From Candidatus Bipolaricaulota bacterium (GTDB taxonomy: Bacteria; Bipolaricaulota; Bipolaricaulia; UBA7950; UBA9294): a stretch of 23,386 nt of DNA. The stretch lies in contig CP070725.1 of the NCBI GenBank assembly GCA_020350845.1, positions 1,279,433-1,302,818 on the forward strand, in the 5' to 3' direction. This document shows, piece after piece, positions 1 through 6,902 of the stretch (positions are counted from its first letter, which is position 1; every line of letters begins with the position of its first letter). The position numbers were made by a program, and so were the translations under genes. The notes under the pieces were generated by a model, which was not told the origin of the DNA, ran no database searches, and saw nothing but the letters and a program-made list of their open reading frames with translations.

Positions 1-22
1 AGTACTCGTTGACCTTCAGCAT
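1..22 (-). CDS. ppnP: Probable pyrimidine/purine nucleoside phosphorylase, first 7 codons only
   Basis: An ATG on the minus strand at 22-20 is preceded by a good ribosome binding site, AAGGAG, five bases upstream. The readable codons give MLKVNEY and the gene then leaves the window. PpnP (YaiE/DUF1255) proteins characteristically begin MLxxNEYFxGKVKSI, as in E. coli MLQSNEYF. PpnP is a small cupin-fold enzyme that phosphorolyses many nucleosides. The identification rests on seven residues plus the RBS, so it is a suggestion. It lies downstream of nifJ in the same direction, about 225 bases away, and is probably a separate unit. Confidence 0.45.
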
Positions 23-191
23 GGAGGCTCCTTGCCACGTGAGATTGCCGCGTAGCGTAGCCGACGTCTCCGAACTCCACAATCCCGGAGCTCGCCATCA
101 ACGCCCGTCTTGCAGCTCGTCGCCGCTTGAGGTGGTGTGGGCCTCGGGGGTAGCGAAGGGCGCGGATGGGGAGGCAGACCGGAACATGAAG

Positions 192-217
192 GCGGGGGCA
201 GCGGTGGCCGCCCCCGC
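192..217 (-). terminator. GC-rich hairpin downstream of nifJ, candidate terminator
   Basis: GCGGGGGC (192-199) and GCCCCCGC (210-217) form a perfect 8-bp stem with a 10-base loop, about 30 bases past the nifJ stop. On the minus strand it is followed by CTTCATGTTCC, only a poor U-tract, so termination is plausible but not demonstrated. I see no gene in the rest of 23-246. Confidence 0.4.
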
Positions 218-246
218 GGTATGCCCTGCTGTGAAGACGCTACGTC

Positions 247-3200
247 CTACTCCGCCATCTGCTTGTAGGTCTCGTAGCGCTCCTTGTACTCCTTCGCGAG
301 CTGGGCGTTCAGCCTCTTCGCCTCTTCGGGGAAGCTCTGGTGGAGGCTCGCGTAGCGTACCTCGCCCATGAGGAACTCCTGGAAGTCCCCGGTGGGGTCC
401 TTCATGTCGAGCTGGAACGGGTTCTTCCCCTCGTCCGCGAGGCGCGGATCGAAGCGGTAGAGCGGCCAGTAGCCCGACTCGACGGCGAGCTTCTCCTCCT
501 CCTGCGACTTGCCCATCCCCTTCTTCAGCCCCTGGTTGATGCACGGGGCGTAGGCGATGATCACCGACGGGCCGGGGTAGGACTCCGCCTCGAGGAACGC
601 CTTGAGGGTCTGGTTCTTGTTCGCCCCCATCGCCACCGAGGCGACGTAGACGTAGCCGTAGGTCATCAGCATCCGCCCGAGGTCCTTCTTCTTCGTCTTC
701 TTCCCCGAGGCGGCGAACTTCGCCACCGAGCCCGTCGGCGTCGCCTTCGACGACTGTCCACCGGTGTTGGAGTAGACCTCGGTGTCGAGCACGAGGACGT
801 TCACGTCGCGGTTCATCGCGGCGACATGGTCGAGACCGCCGTAGCCAATGTCGTACGCCCAGCCGTCGCCGCCGACGACCCACACCGACTTCTTGGTGAA
901 CAGGTCGCGCGCGGCGAGGATCTCCTTGTAGCTGTCGCCCTCGGCCTCGAGCAGCGCCGCCATCCGATCGCCCGTCTCGCGTGAGGCGTCGGCGTCGTCC
1001 CGCGCCTCGAGCCATGCGCTCATCGCGTCCTTCAGCTCGCCGGAGGCGCCGCTCTCGATCGCGTCGGAGACGAGCCGTGCGAGGCGATCGCGCCGCGCGT
1101 TCAAGGCAAGGACCATCCCGAAGCCGTACTCCGCGTTGTCCTCGAAGAGCGAGTTGGCCCACGTCGGGCCGTGGCCGTCGCGGTTCGTGGTGTAGGGCAC
1201 CGCGGGCGCACTGCCGCCGTAGATCGACGAACAGCCAGTAGCGTTGGCGATCATCATCCGCGGTCCGAAGAGCTGCGTCGCGAGCTTCACGTACGGCGTC
1301 TCGCCGCAGCCGGCGCACGCCCCGTGGTACTCGAAGAGCGGCTGCAGGAACTGGCTCCCCTTCACCGTCTTGCGATCCATGATGTCGTCGCGCACGGGAA
1401 GCGTGATCGCGTAGTCGTAGTTCGGCTGCTTCTCCAACTGGGAGTCGAGCGGCTTCATCGCGAGCGCCTTCTCGCCCTGCTTCCCGGGGCAGATGTCGGC
1501 GCAGTTGCCGCAGCCCTGACAGTCGAGCGGGTCGATCTGGATGGAAAAGCCGTAGTCCTCCGTCCCCGGGCCGATCGCGGCGACGGTCTCGAAGCCCTCG
1601 GGTGCCGCCTTCTGCTCTTCCTCGGTCACGAGGAACGGGCGGATCGTGGCGTGGGGACAGACGAACGAGCACTGGTTGCACTGGATGCAGTTCTCCGGGA
1701 TCCACTCCGGGACGTTGATCGCCACGCCGCGCTTCTCGTACTGCGTTGTCGCGACCGGGAACGATCCATCGGGACCCGTCCATCCGTACGAGCCGTCGAG
1801 CTCCGCGTCGAACGCGCTTACCGGGAGCTTGTCGCCGTCCTGGAGGCTCATCGGGCGCATCACCTCGAGCGCCCACTTCGGCAGCTCGACCTGCCCCGGT
1901 CCGCCGGAGGCGCTCACCCAATCGGCAGGCACCTCGATCTCCACGAGGTTCGCCGGATCGAGCGCGGCGTCGACCCCGGCGTAGTTCATCTGCACGACCT
2001 TCTCGCCCTTGCGCCCGTAGGCCTTCTCGATCGCCTTCTTGAGGTAGTCTACCGCCTCGTCGACGGGGAGAACGCCGGAGAGCTTGAAGAAGACCGTCTG
2101 CATGATCATGTTGATGCGTCCGCCGAGGCCGACCTCGCCGGCGATGCGCACCGCATCGATCGTATAGAAGCGGAGCTTCTTCTCGGCGATCGTGCGCTTG
2201 AGCGACGCGGGGAGGTGCTCGTTCAGCTCGTCGAGGTCCCACGGGCAGTTGAGGACGAACGTGCCTCCATCCTTGATCCCCGCGAGGAGGTCGTACTTGT
2301 CGACGTACGCTGGGTTGTGGCAGGCGACGTAGTCGGCGGTGTTCACGAGGTACGACGACTGGATCGGCTTGGCGCCGAACCGCAGGTGCGATACCGTGAT
2401 CCCACCGGACTTCTTGGAGTCGTAGGCGAAGTAGCCCTGGGCGTACATGTCGGTGTGGTCGCCGATGATCTTGATCGCGTTCTTGTTGGCGCCCACGGTA
2501 CCGTCTGAGCCGAGACCCCAGAACATGCACTGGATCGTCCCCTCGGGGGTGGCGTCCAACTCCGGTGGCAGCGGGAGGGATGTGTGGGTGACATCATCCT
2601 CGATCCCCACCGTGAAGCCGCGCTTCGGCTTGTCCTGCGCGAGGTTGTCGAAGACCGCCTTGGCCATCGCCGGGGTGAAGTCCTTCGACCCGAGGCCGTA
2701 GCGCCCGCCGACCACCAGCGGCCGTTCGGGACAGTCAGCGGCGACCGCCGTCACGTCGAGGACCAGCGGCTCGCCCTGGCTTCCCGGCTCCTTCGTGCGG
2801 TCGAGCACGGCGATGCGCTTCACGGAGTCGGGGATGACCTCGAGGAAGTGCTTCGTCGACCACGGCCGGAAGAGGCGCACCTTGATCAGTCCAACCTTGG
2901 CGCCGTCGGCGTTGAGGTAGTTGACCGTCTCCTCGATCACGTCGCACGACGAACCCATCGCCACGATCACGTGCTCGGCATCGGGAGCGCCGACGTAGTC
3001 GAACGGCCTGTAGCGACGGCCCGTGAGCTCGCCGACCTGGTTCATCGTCTCGGCGACGATCTCCGGCGTGGCGAGATAGTACTTGTTCCCCGCCTCGCGG
3101 TTTTGGAAGTAGATGTCGGGATTCTGCGCCGTGCCCCGAAGGTGCGGATGCTCAGGGTTCATCGCCCGCCGGCGGAAGTTCTCCACCGCCTCCCACGGCA

Positions 3201-3792
3201 TCAGCTTCGCCATCTCCTCGTACGGAACGACGTCGACCTTCGAGATCTCGTGCGAGGTGCGGAAGCCGTCGAAGAAATGGAGGAACGGCACCTTCGACTT
3301 GAGTGCCGAGACATGGGCGACAATGCCGAGGTCGATCACCTCTTGCACGGAGGACGAGGCGAGGAGCGCGAACCCTGTCTGCCTCGTAGCCATGACGTCG
3401 GAGTGATCGCCGAAGATCGACAGCGCGTGGCTCGCGAGTGCGCGCGCCGACACGTGGAACACGGCGGGAAGGAGCTCCCCCGAGATCTTGTACATGTTGG
3501 GGATCATCAGAAGCAGCCCCTGCGACGCGGTGAACGTCGTCGTCAGCGCTCCCCCGACGAGCGAGCCGTGGACCGCACCAGCGGCACCGGCCTCGGACTG
3601 CATCTCCGTCACCTGGAGTGCCTGGCCGAAGAGGTTCTTCCTCCCGTGGGCGGCCCAGGTATCGGCGATCTCCCCCATCGGGGAACTCGGGGTGATCGGG
3701 TAGATCGCCGCGACATCGCTGAACGCGTAGGCCACGTGCGCGGCCGCCGTGTTCCCATCGATGGTCATCATCCGCTCGGCTGTTGCTGCCAT
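247..3792 (-). CDS. nifJ: Pyruvate:ferredoxin (flavodoxin) oxidoreductase, single-chain
   Basis: Encodes a cytosolic 1181-residue PFOR, which reversibly converts pyruvate and CoA to acetyl-CoA, CO2 and reduced ferredoxin. The order is that of the fused homodimeric enzyme: N-terminal pyrimidine-binding domain (about 1-240, with YPITPSSPMGE near 31), domain II (about 260-370), gamma domain (about 420-610), a ferredoxin-like domain with two 4Fe-4S motifs (Cys702/705/708/712 and Cys758/761/764/768), and the TPP domain. Cys826, Cys829, Cys854 and Cys1084 match the proximal cluster ligands. GDGWAYDIGYGG (975-986) and NTGGQ (1009-1013) form the TPP/Mg site. The ATG is supported by AGGAGG seven bases upstream. 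The length is normal for bacterial NifJ and somewhat shorter than the Desulfovibrio africanus enzyme. It is monocistronic as far as visible, with its own promoter at about 3860. Identification is secure. The physiological direction (pyruvate oxidation or synthesis) cannot be read from sequence. Confidence 0.97.
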   Translation of the reverse strand: MAATAERMMTIDGNTAAAHVAYAFSDVAAIYPITPSSPMGEIADTWAAHGRKNLFGQALQVTEMQSEAGAAGAVHGSLVGGALTTTFTASQGLLLMIPNMYKISGELLPAVFHVSARALASHALSIFGDHSDVMATRQTGFALLASSSVQEVIDLGIVAHVSALKSKVPFLHFFDGFRTSHEISKVDVVPYEEMAKLMPWEAVENFRRRAMNPEHPHLRGTAQNPDIYFQNREAGNKYYLATPEIVAETMNQVGELTGRRYRPFDYVGAPDAEHVIVAMGSSCDVIEETVNYLNADGAKVGLIKVRLFRPWSTKHFLEVIPDSVKRIAVLDRTKEPGSQGEPLVLDVTAVAADCPERPLVVGGRYGLGSKDFTPAMAKAVFDNLAQDKPKRGFTVGIEDDVTHTSLPLPPELDATPEGTIQCMFWGLGSDGTVGANKNAIKIIGDHTDMYAQGYFAYDSKKSGGITVSHLRFGAKPIQSSYLVNTADYVACHNPAYVDKYDLLAGIKDGGTFVLNCPWDLDELNEHLPASLKRTIAEKKLRFYTIDAVRIAGEVGLGGRINMIMQTVFFKLSGVLPVDEAVDYLKKAIEKAYGRKGEKVVQMNYAGVDAALDPANLVEIEVPADWVSASGGPGQVELPKWALEVMRPMSLQDGDKLPVSAFDAELDGSYGWTGPDGSFPVATTQYEKRGVAINVPEWIPENCIQCNQCSFVCPHATIRPFLVTEEEQKAAPEGFETVAAIGPGTEDYGFSIQIDPLDCQGCGNCADICPGKQGEKALAMKPLDSQLEKQPNYDYAITLPVRDDIMDRKTVKGSQFLQPLFEYHGACAGCGETPYVKLATQLFGPRMMIANATGCSSIYGGSAPAVPYTTNRDGHGPTWANSLFEDNAEYGFGMVLALNARRDRLARLVSDAIESGASGELKDAMSAWLEARDDADASRETGDRMAALLEAEGDSYKEILAARDLFTKKSVWVVGGDGWAYDIGYGGLDHVAAMNRDVNVLVLDTEVYSNTGGQSSKATPTGSVAKFAASGKKTKKKDLGRMLMTYGYVYVASVAMGANKNQTLKAFLEAESYPGPSVIIAYAPCINQGLKKGMGKSQEEEKLAVESGYWPLYRFDPRLADEGKNPFQLDMKDPTGDFQEFLMGEVRYASLHQSFPEEAKRLNAQLAKEYKERYETYKQMAE

Positions 3793-3843
3793 CTTCCTGC
3801 CTCCTCGGTCTTGGTCCGGCTGGCAACCACACAGAAAACGTCA

Positions 3844-3877
3844 GGTTCGCGGCCGGATTGTACCCCTGTCGCGAACC
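3844..3877 (-). promoter_or_regulatory. nifJ -10 box (TACAAT) enclosed by an 8-bp dyad
   Basis: On the minus strand TACAAT (3862-3857) lies 64 bases before the nifJ ATG and matches TATAAT at 5 of 6 positions. The -35 region 17 bases upstream (TGGAGG) is weak. GGTTCGCG (3844-3851) and its exact complement CGCGAACC (3870-3877) sit on either side, 18 bases apart, so one arm falls in the promoter spacer and the other at the expected start point. That geometry suits a repressor operator. No regulator is identified. Confidence 0.5.
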
Positions 3878-3951
3878 GTCCTCCAGAGGCGGGAAGCCGC
3901 TTCCAGACAGCGCGATCCGGAGTTCGCGGCGAGGCCCGCGGGGCGCAAGGC

Positions 3952-3980
3952 TTGCCCGTCCACAGCTTTCCGGAGACAAT
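3952..3980 (+). promoter_or_regulatory. Promoter for the small exported-peptide gene
   Basis: TTGCCC (3952-3957), a 17-base spacer and GACAAT (3975-3980) match the sigma-70 consensus at 4 of 6 in each box. Transcription would start near 3987, leaving a leader of about 26 bases that carries the AAGGAGG of the next gene. It faces away from the nifJ promoter in the same 220-bp spacer. Confidence 0.5.
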
Positions 3981-4012
3981 GGGGTGCGCATCAAGGGATT
4001 GAAGGAGGCGCG

Positions 4013-4219
4013 ATGGACCGCGTCTGGAGAGCATTGGTACGGATGGTCGTAGTCGTCTCGATCGCGGCGGCGATCATCGTTCCTGCAGTAGCAACCCCGA
4101 TCCACGTTCCCGGGGGGCCGCGCTTCGACGGCGGCGGCAGCATTGTGGTGCCGTTGGACGTCCCTGACGGCGACGCTGAGGCGCTCTTCACGCCGATTCA
4201 CGTTCCCGGCGGCCCGTAG
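4013..4219 (+). CDS. Small exported peptide with duplicated TPIHVPGGP motif
   Basis: A 68-residue protein of no family I recognise. The ATG is chosen because AAGGAGG lies six bases upstream; the frame stays open further 5' but without a comparable signal. Residues 1-27 look like a signal peptide: Arg at 3, 6 and 10, a hydrophobic core (11-23), then PAVA, a standard signal peptidase I site. Cleavage after Ala27 would give a 41-residue peptide that begins and ends with TPIHVPGGP (28-36 and 60-68). A looser third copy, VPLDVPDGD (46-54), lies between them. The two exact protein repeats differ at four nucleotide positions, all synonymous, which argues for coding and for selection on the peptide. 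There is no Cys and the peptide is rich in Pro and Gly. It is followed after 100 bases by the cupin/HD-GYP gene. Function is unknown; a signal peptide hormone, surface ligand or envelope component are all possible. Confidence 0.75.
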   Translation: MDRVWRALVRMVVVVSIAAAIIVPAVATPIHVPGGPRFDGGGSIVVPLDVPDGDAEALFTPIHVPGGP

Positions 4220-4235
4220 CCTCCTCGTCCGGGAA
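4203..4235 (+). terminator. Weak hairpin over the peptide-gene stop
   Basis: TTCCCGG (4203-4209) and CCGGGAA (4229-4235) are perfect complements with a 19-base loop that includes the TAG stop. No U-tract follows. It might attenuate read-through into the HD-GYP gene, but the evidence is thin. Confidence 0.25.
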
Positions 4236-4319
4236 TCGCGCGCGTAGGCGGGTCATGTGGTTGGGGGGCTAGCGGTCAACCGTCAGGGCGATCCTCGTGA
4301 TCGCGTCGAACGTCCCTCC

Positions 4320-5162
4320 ATGACGCTCGAACTCCTCGCTCGGCACGACAGCCTTGAGGTGACCCGTCAACGCATCGCTTCCGGGAAGCTGTTCTACCTC
4401 GATGCCGCCTCCGATTGGGAGGGCTTCGAGCTGATCTACGTTCTCCGCGGGGAGCTGCGCCTCAAGAGTGACGACGAAGAGATCGTTCTTCACGCCGGGG
4501 ACTTCGTGCACCATCACGGCCTCGACGAGCGGGCGTTGTTCCACGTCGAGGAGGAGGCGGAGCTTCTTCTCGTGGCGTCTCCTCCGAGCTTCCACCTCAT
4601 GCGTGACGAGATGCAGGATCTGCTCGCGATCTCCCGCTCCGTGGAGGACAAGGACGGAGCGACGGAGGAGCACTGCGTCCGGCTCGAACGGCTGGCACTG
4701 CGGACCGGGGAACGCCTCGCGCTCACCGGCGATGATCTCATCGCGTTGTCGAACGCGGCCTACCTGCACGACGTCGGCAAGGTCGAACTCCCCGACGGGA
4801 TCCTCGACAAGGCGGGCCTGCTCACCGACGAGGAGCGCGCCGAGATCAAGCGCCACCCCGAGCACGGAGCGAAGATCCTCGAAGGAAGGCGGGAGCTACG
4901 TTCGGCGGCGGCGCTGGTGGCGGCACACCACGAGTGGTTCAACGGGGAGGGCTATCCCAACGGGCTCTGCGGCGAGGAGATCCCCCTCGGCGCGAGGATC
5001 ATCGCCGTGGTCGATGCGTTCGACGCGATGGTCACCGATCGCCCCTATCAACCGGGTGTCTCCGTCGCCGACGCGCGGGAGGAACTGAGACGCGCTGCCG
5101 GGACGCAATTCGATCCGACGGTGGTCGAAGCCTTCCTCGGGGTGCTCGACGATGCCCCGTGA
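4320..5162 (+). CDS. Cupin domain / HD-GYP-type phosphohydrolase
   Basis: A soluble 280-residue protein with an N-terminal cupin barrel (about residues 8-90, including ELIYVLRGELRL and the His-rich HHHGLDER) and a C-terminal HD-GYP domain (about 105-275). The metal-binding set is present, counted from this ATG: His118, His150-Asp151 in HDVGK, His182 in PEHG, His203-His204, and Asp232. The GYP signature is intact in HHEWFNGEGYPNG. HD-GYP proteins typically hydrolyse cyclic di-GMP, and cupins often sense small ligands, so a ligand-gated phosphodiesterase is a reasonable inference. The start is uncertain: a GTG at 4257 in the same frame would add 21 residues, and neither start has a clear RBS. 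I chose 4320 because the cupin fold begins just after it. The gene overlaps the next one by 11 bases, suggesting translational coupling. Confidence 0.85.
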   Translation: MTLELLARHDSLEVTRQRIASGKLFYLDAASDWEGFELIYVLRGELRLKSDDEEIVLHAGDFVHHHGLDERALFHVEEEAELLLVASPPSFHLMRDEMQDLLAISRSVEDKDGATEEHCVRLERLALRTGERLALTGDDLIALSNAAYLHDVGKVELPDGILDKAGLLTDEERAEIKRHPEHGAKILEGRRELRSAAALVAAHHEWFNGEGYPNGLCGEEIPLGARIIAVVDAFDAMVTDRPYQPGVSVADAREELRRAAGTQFDPTVVEAFLGVLDDAP

Positions 5163-5427
5163 GGGGGCGAGTGCGCTGGAACGCTACGGGCGTGCGCTCC
5201 TTCGCCACGCGCGGATCCTTCTCCCGCTCGGTGCGGCGATCGGTGCCGGCGTGGGCTACCTCTGGAGCGACCTCGTCTTCGGTGTGCTCGTGGGCCTCGC
5301 GTTCGGGGTGGCGTGGGCGCTCGTGCTCTCCCTGCACACCAAGGAACGGCGAGCGACGTCGCGTGTCGCGCAGGTCGAACCGGGTGACGCGGAGCCGACG
5401 CAGGTTAGCACCCGCGACCCCGAGTAG
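5152..5427 (+). CDS. Small two-helix membrane protein
   Basis: A 91-residue protein I do not recognise. After a basic amphipathic N-terminus (about 1-23) there are two probable membrane helices, around 24-40 (LLPLGAAIGAGVGYLW) and 42-63 (LVFGVLVGLAFGVAWALVLS). A short hydrophilic tail with Lys/Arg and then acidic residues follows. The ATG overlaps the 3' end of the cupin/HD-GYP gene by 11 bases, so the two are probably translated together, and this protein might anchor or regulate the phosphodiesterase. That partnership is inferred from position only. Its stop codon is the first base-paired element of the stem-loop at 5425-5480. Confidence 0.7.
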   Translation: MPREGASALERYGRALLRHARILLPLGAAIGAGVGYLWSDLVFGVLVGLAFGVAWALVLSLHTKERRATSRVAQVEPGDAEPTQVSTRDPE

Positions 5428-5480
5428 CGGGCTGCTGCGGACGCCGCCGCCGACTGCCGAGAACCGCTGCAGCCACGCTA
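5425..5480. terminator. Shared stem-loop between convergent genes, including both stop codons
   Basis: TAGCG (5425-5429) plus GGCTGC (5430-5435) pair with GCAGCC (5469-5474) and CGCTA (5476-5480), with one bulged A. After a T-T mismatch, GCGG (5437-5440) pairs with CCGC (5464-5467). That makes 15 bp around a 23-base loop. The outermost pairs are the TAG of the plus-strand gene and the TAG of the minus-strand gene. The structure reads the same from both sides and probably serves as a bidirectional 3'-end structure, although neither side has a U-tract. Confidence 0.55.
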
Positions 5481-6785
5481 GAAGCGCTCGAGGATCGTTT
5501 CGAGATCGGGCTTGCCGACCTCCTGCAGATCGTAGCGGACGCGCGTCGTCGGGACCTTGAACGTCAGCAGCCGGGTGAGGTCGATCGGGGTTCCGATGAC
5601 CACCGCTTCGCAATCGACGCGGTCGACGGTCTCCTGAAGGTCGCGGATCTGTTCGTCGCCGTAGCCCATCGCCGGGAGGAGCGTGCCGATCATCGGATAG
5701 CGTGCGAACGTCTCCTCGATCGACCGGACTGCGGCGGAGCGTGGATCGACGATCTCGGAGGCGCCGAAGCGTTGCGCGGCGATCGTCCCCGCGCCGAACC
5801 GCATCTCCCCATGGGTGAGCGTCGGACCGTCCTCGATGACGAGCACACGCCGGCCGAGGATCGCCTCCGGGTCGTCGACCTGGATCGGCGATGCGGCTTC
5901 GATGATCGTCGCCGTCGGATTGAGGTCGGTGACGTTGTCGCGCAGGAACTGGATGTCGTCGAGCGCCGCCGTATCGACCTTGTTCACGACGATCGCATCT
6001 GCGACGCGCACATTGACCTCGCTGGGGTAGTAGAGGAGCTCGTGCCCCGCGCGGTGTGGATCGACGACGACGATCGACAGGTCGGCCTTGTAGAACGAGA
6101 AGTCGTTGTTGCCCCCGTCCCAGACGATGACGTCCGCCTCCTTCTCCGCCTCGCGAAGGATCCGCTCGTAGTCGACGCCGGCGTAGACCACCGTCCCGCG
6201 ATCGATGTGCGGCTCGTACTCCTCGCGTTCCTCGATCGTGCACTCGTAACGATCGAGGTCCTCGTGGCTCTCGAAGCGCTGGCAGGCCTGCTTGACGAGG
6301 TCGCCGTAGGGCATCGGATGACGAATCACCGCCACCGCCCGCCCCTTGCCGCGGAGGACCTCACACACCCTCCGCGTGGTCTGGCTCTTCCCCGAGCCGG
6401 TGCGCGCCGCGGTCACCGAGACCAACGGCTTCGACGAGGCGATCATCGTCGACCCGGTGCCGAGGAGCATGAAGTCGGCGCCGGCGGCATTCACGACCGC
6501 GGACCGCTCCATCACATGCTGGTTGGGGATGTCACTGTAGGCGAAGACGACGAGATCGACGTCGCGCTCCGCGATCAGCGCCTCGAGATCGTCCTCGGGC
6601 TCGATCGGGATGCCGTTCGGATAGCCGTCGCCCGCGAGTTCCGCCGGGTAGAGCCTGCCTTCGATGTCCGGGATCTGTGTCGCGGTGAACGCGACGACCA
6701 CGATGTCCGGGTTCCCACGGAACGCCACGTTGAAGTTGTGGAAGTCGCGTCCCGCGGCGCCCATGATGAGCACGCGCCGCTTCAT
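5478..6785 (-). CDS. Cyclic 2,3-diphosphoglycerate synthetase-like P-loop GTPase (COG2403)
   Basis: A 435-residue soluble protein of the family containing archaeal cyclic 2,3-diphosphoglycerate synthetase. The archaeal enzyme forms an intramolecular phosphoanhydride from 2,3-diphosphoglycerate using ATP. The N-terminal part (about 1-118) has a Rossmann-like start, VLIMGAAGRDFHNFN, typical of the family. It is followed by a P-loop NTPase domain with ARTGSGKS (127-134, an Ala in the first Walker A position), WDGGNND (222-228) and NKVD (268-271), the last resembling a GTPase base-recognition motif. The ATG has GGGGGAG about nine bases upstream and a good promoter at 6832-6861. Bacterial members are widely annotated cDPG synthetases, but their reaction is largely untested. 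I am sure of the family and not of the product. It is transcribed alone, divergently from the phosphatidyltransferase gene. Confidence 0.82.
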   Translation of the reverse strand: MKRRVLIMGAAGRDFHNFNVAFRGNPDIVVVAFTATQIPDIEGRLYPAELAGDGYPNGIPIEPEDDLEALIAERDVDLVVFAYSDIPNQHVMERSAVVNAAGADFMLLGTGSTMIASSKPLVSVTAARTGSGKSQTTRRVCEVLRGKGRAVAVIRHPMPYGDLVKQACQRFESHEDLDRYECTIEEREEYEPHIDRGTVVYAGVDYERILREAEKEADVIVWDGGNNDFSFYKADLSIVVVDPHRAGHELLYYPSEVNVRVADAIVVNKVDTAALDDIQFLRDNVTDLNPTATIIEAASPIQVDDPEAILGRRVLVIEDGPTLTHGEMRFGAGTIAAQRFGASEIVDPRSAAVRSIEETFARYPMIGTLLPAMGYGDEQIRDLQETVDRVDCEAVVIGTPIDLTRLLTFKVPTTRVRYDLQEVGKPDLETILERF

Positions 6786-6831
6786 TGGTCGATCTCCCCC
6801 TTGCCATCTGCGATCTGTCGCTGCGGGCGGG

Positions 6832-6861
6832 AGTATACCGACGCACGGTGAACGGCTTCAA
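6832..6861 (-). promoter_or_regulatory. Promoter of the cDPG-synthetase-like gene
   Basis: On the minus strand TTGAAG (6861-6856), an 18-base spacer and TATACT (6837-6832) form a good sigma-70-like promoter. Transcription would begin near 6825, giving a leader of about 40 bases. It lies back to back with the promoter at 6867-6895. Confidence 0.65.
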
Positions 6862-6866
6862 CTCGC

Positions 6867-6895
6867 TTGTCGCTCGGGGGCGACGCGCATACCAT
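6867..6895 (+). promoter_or_regulatory. Promoter of the phosphatidyltransferase gene, apparently leaderless
   Basis: TTGTCG (6867-6872), 17 bases, TACCAT (6890-6895). The same two boxes with the same spacing recur before the foldase gene at 14242-14270. The predicted start point near 6902 coincides with the ATG at 6903, and there is no Shine-Dalgarno sequence. Confidence 0.6.
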
Positions 6896-6902
6896 GGCCG
6901 CG

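Noticed and set aside
98..2530. Very long open frame (about 810 codons) on the minus strand in another phase of nifJ
   Set aside because: It is an Arg/Gly/Ala-rich shadow typical of GC-rich genes, with no family motif and no RBS, and it lies wholly over secure nifJ sequence.
2584..4002. 472-codon plus-strand frame running antisense to nifJ into the upstream spacer
   Set aside because: Composition follows the complement of nifJ codons, there is no RBS, and its end lies in the promoter region of the peptide gene.
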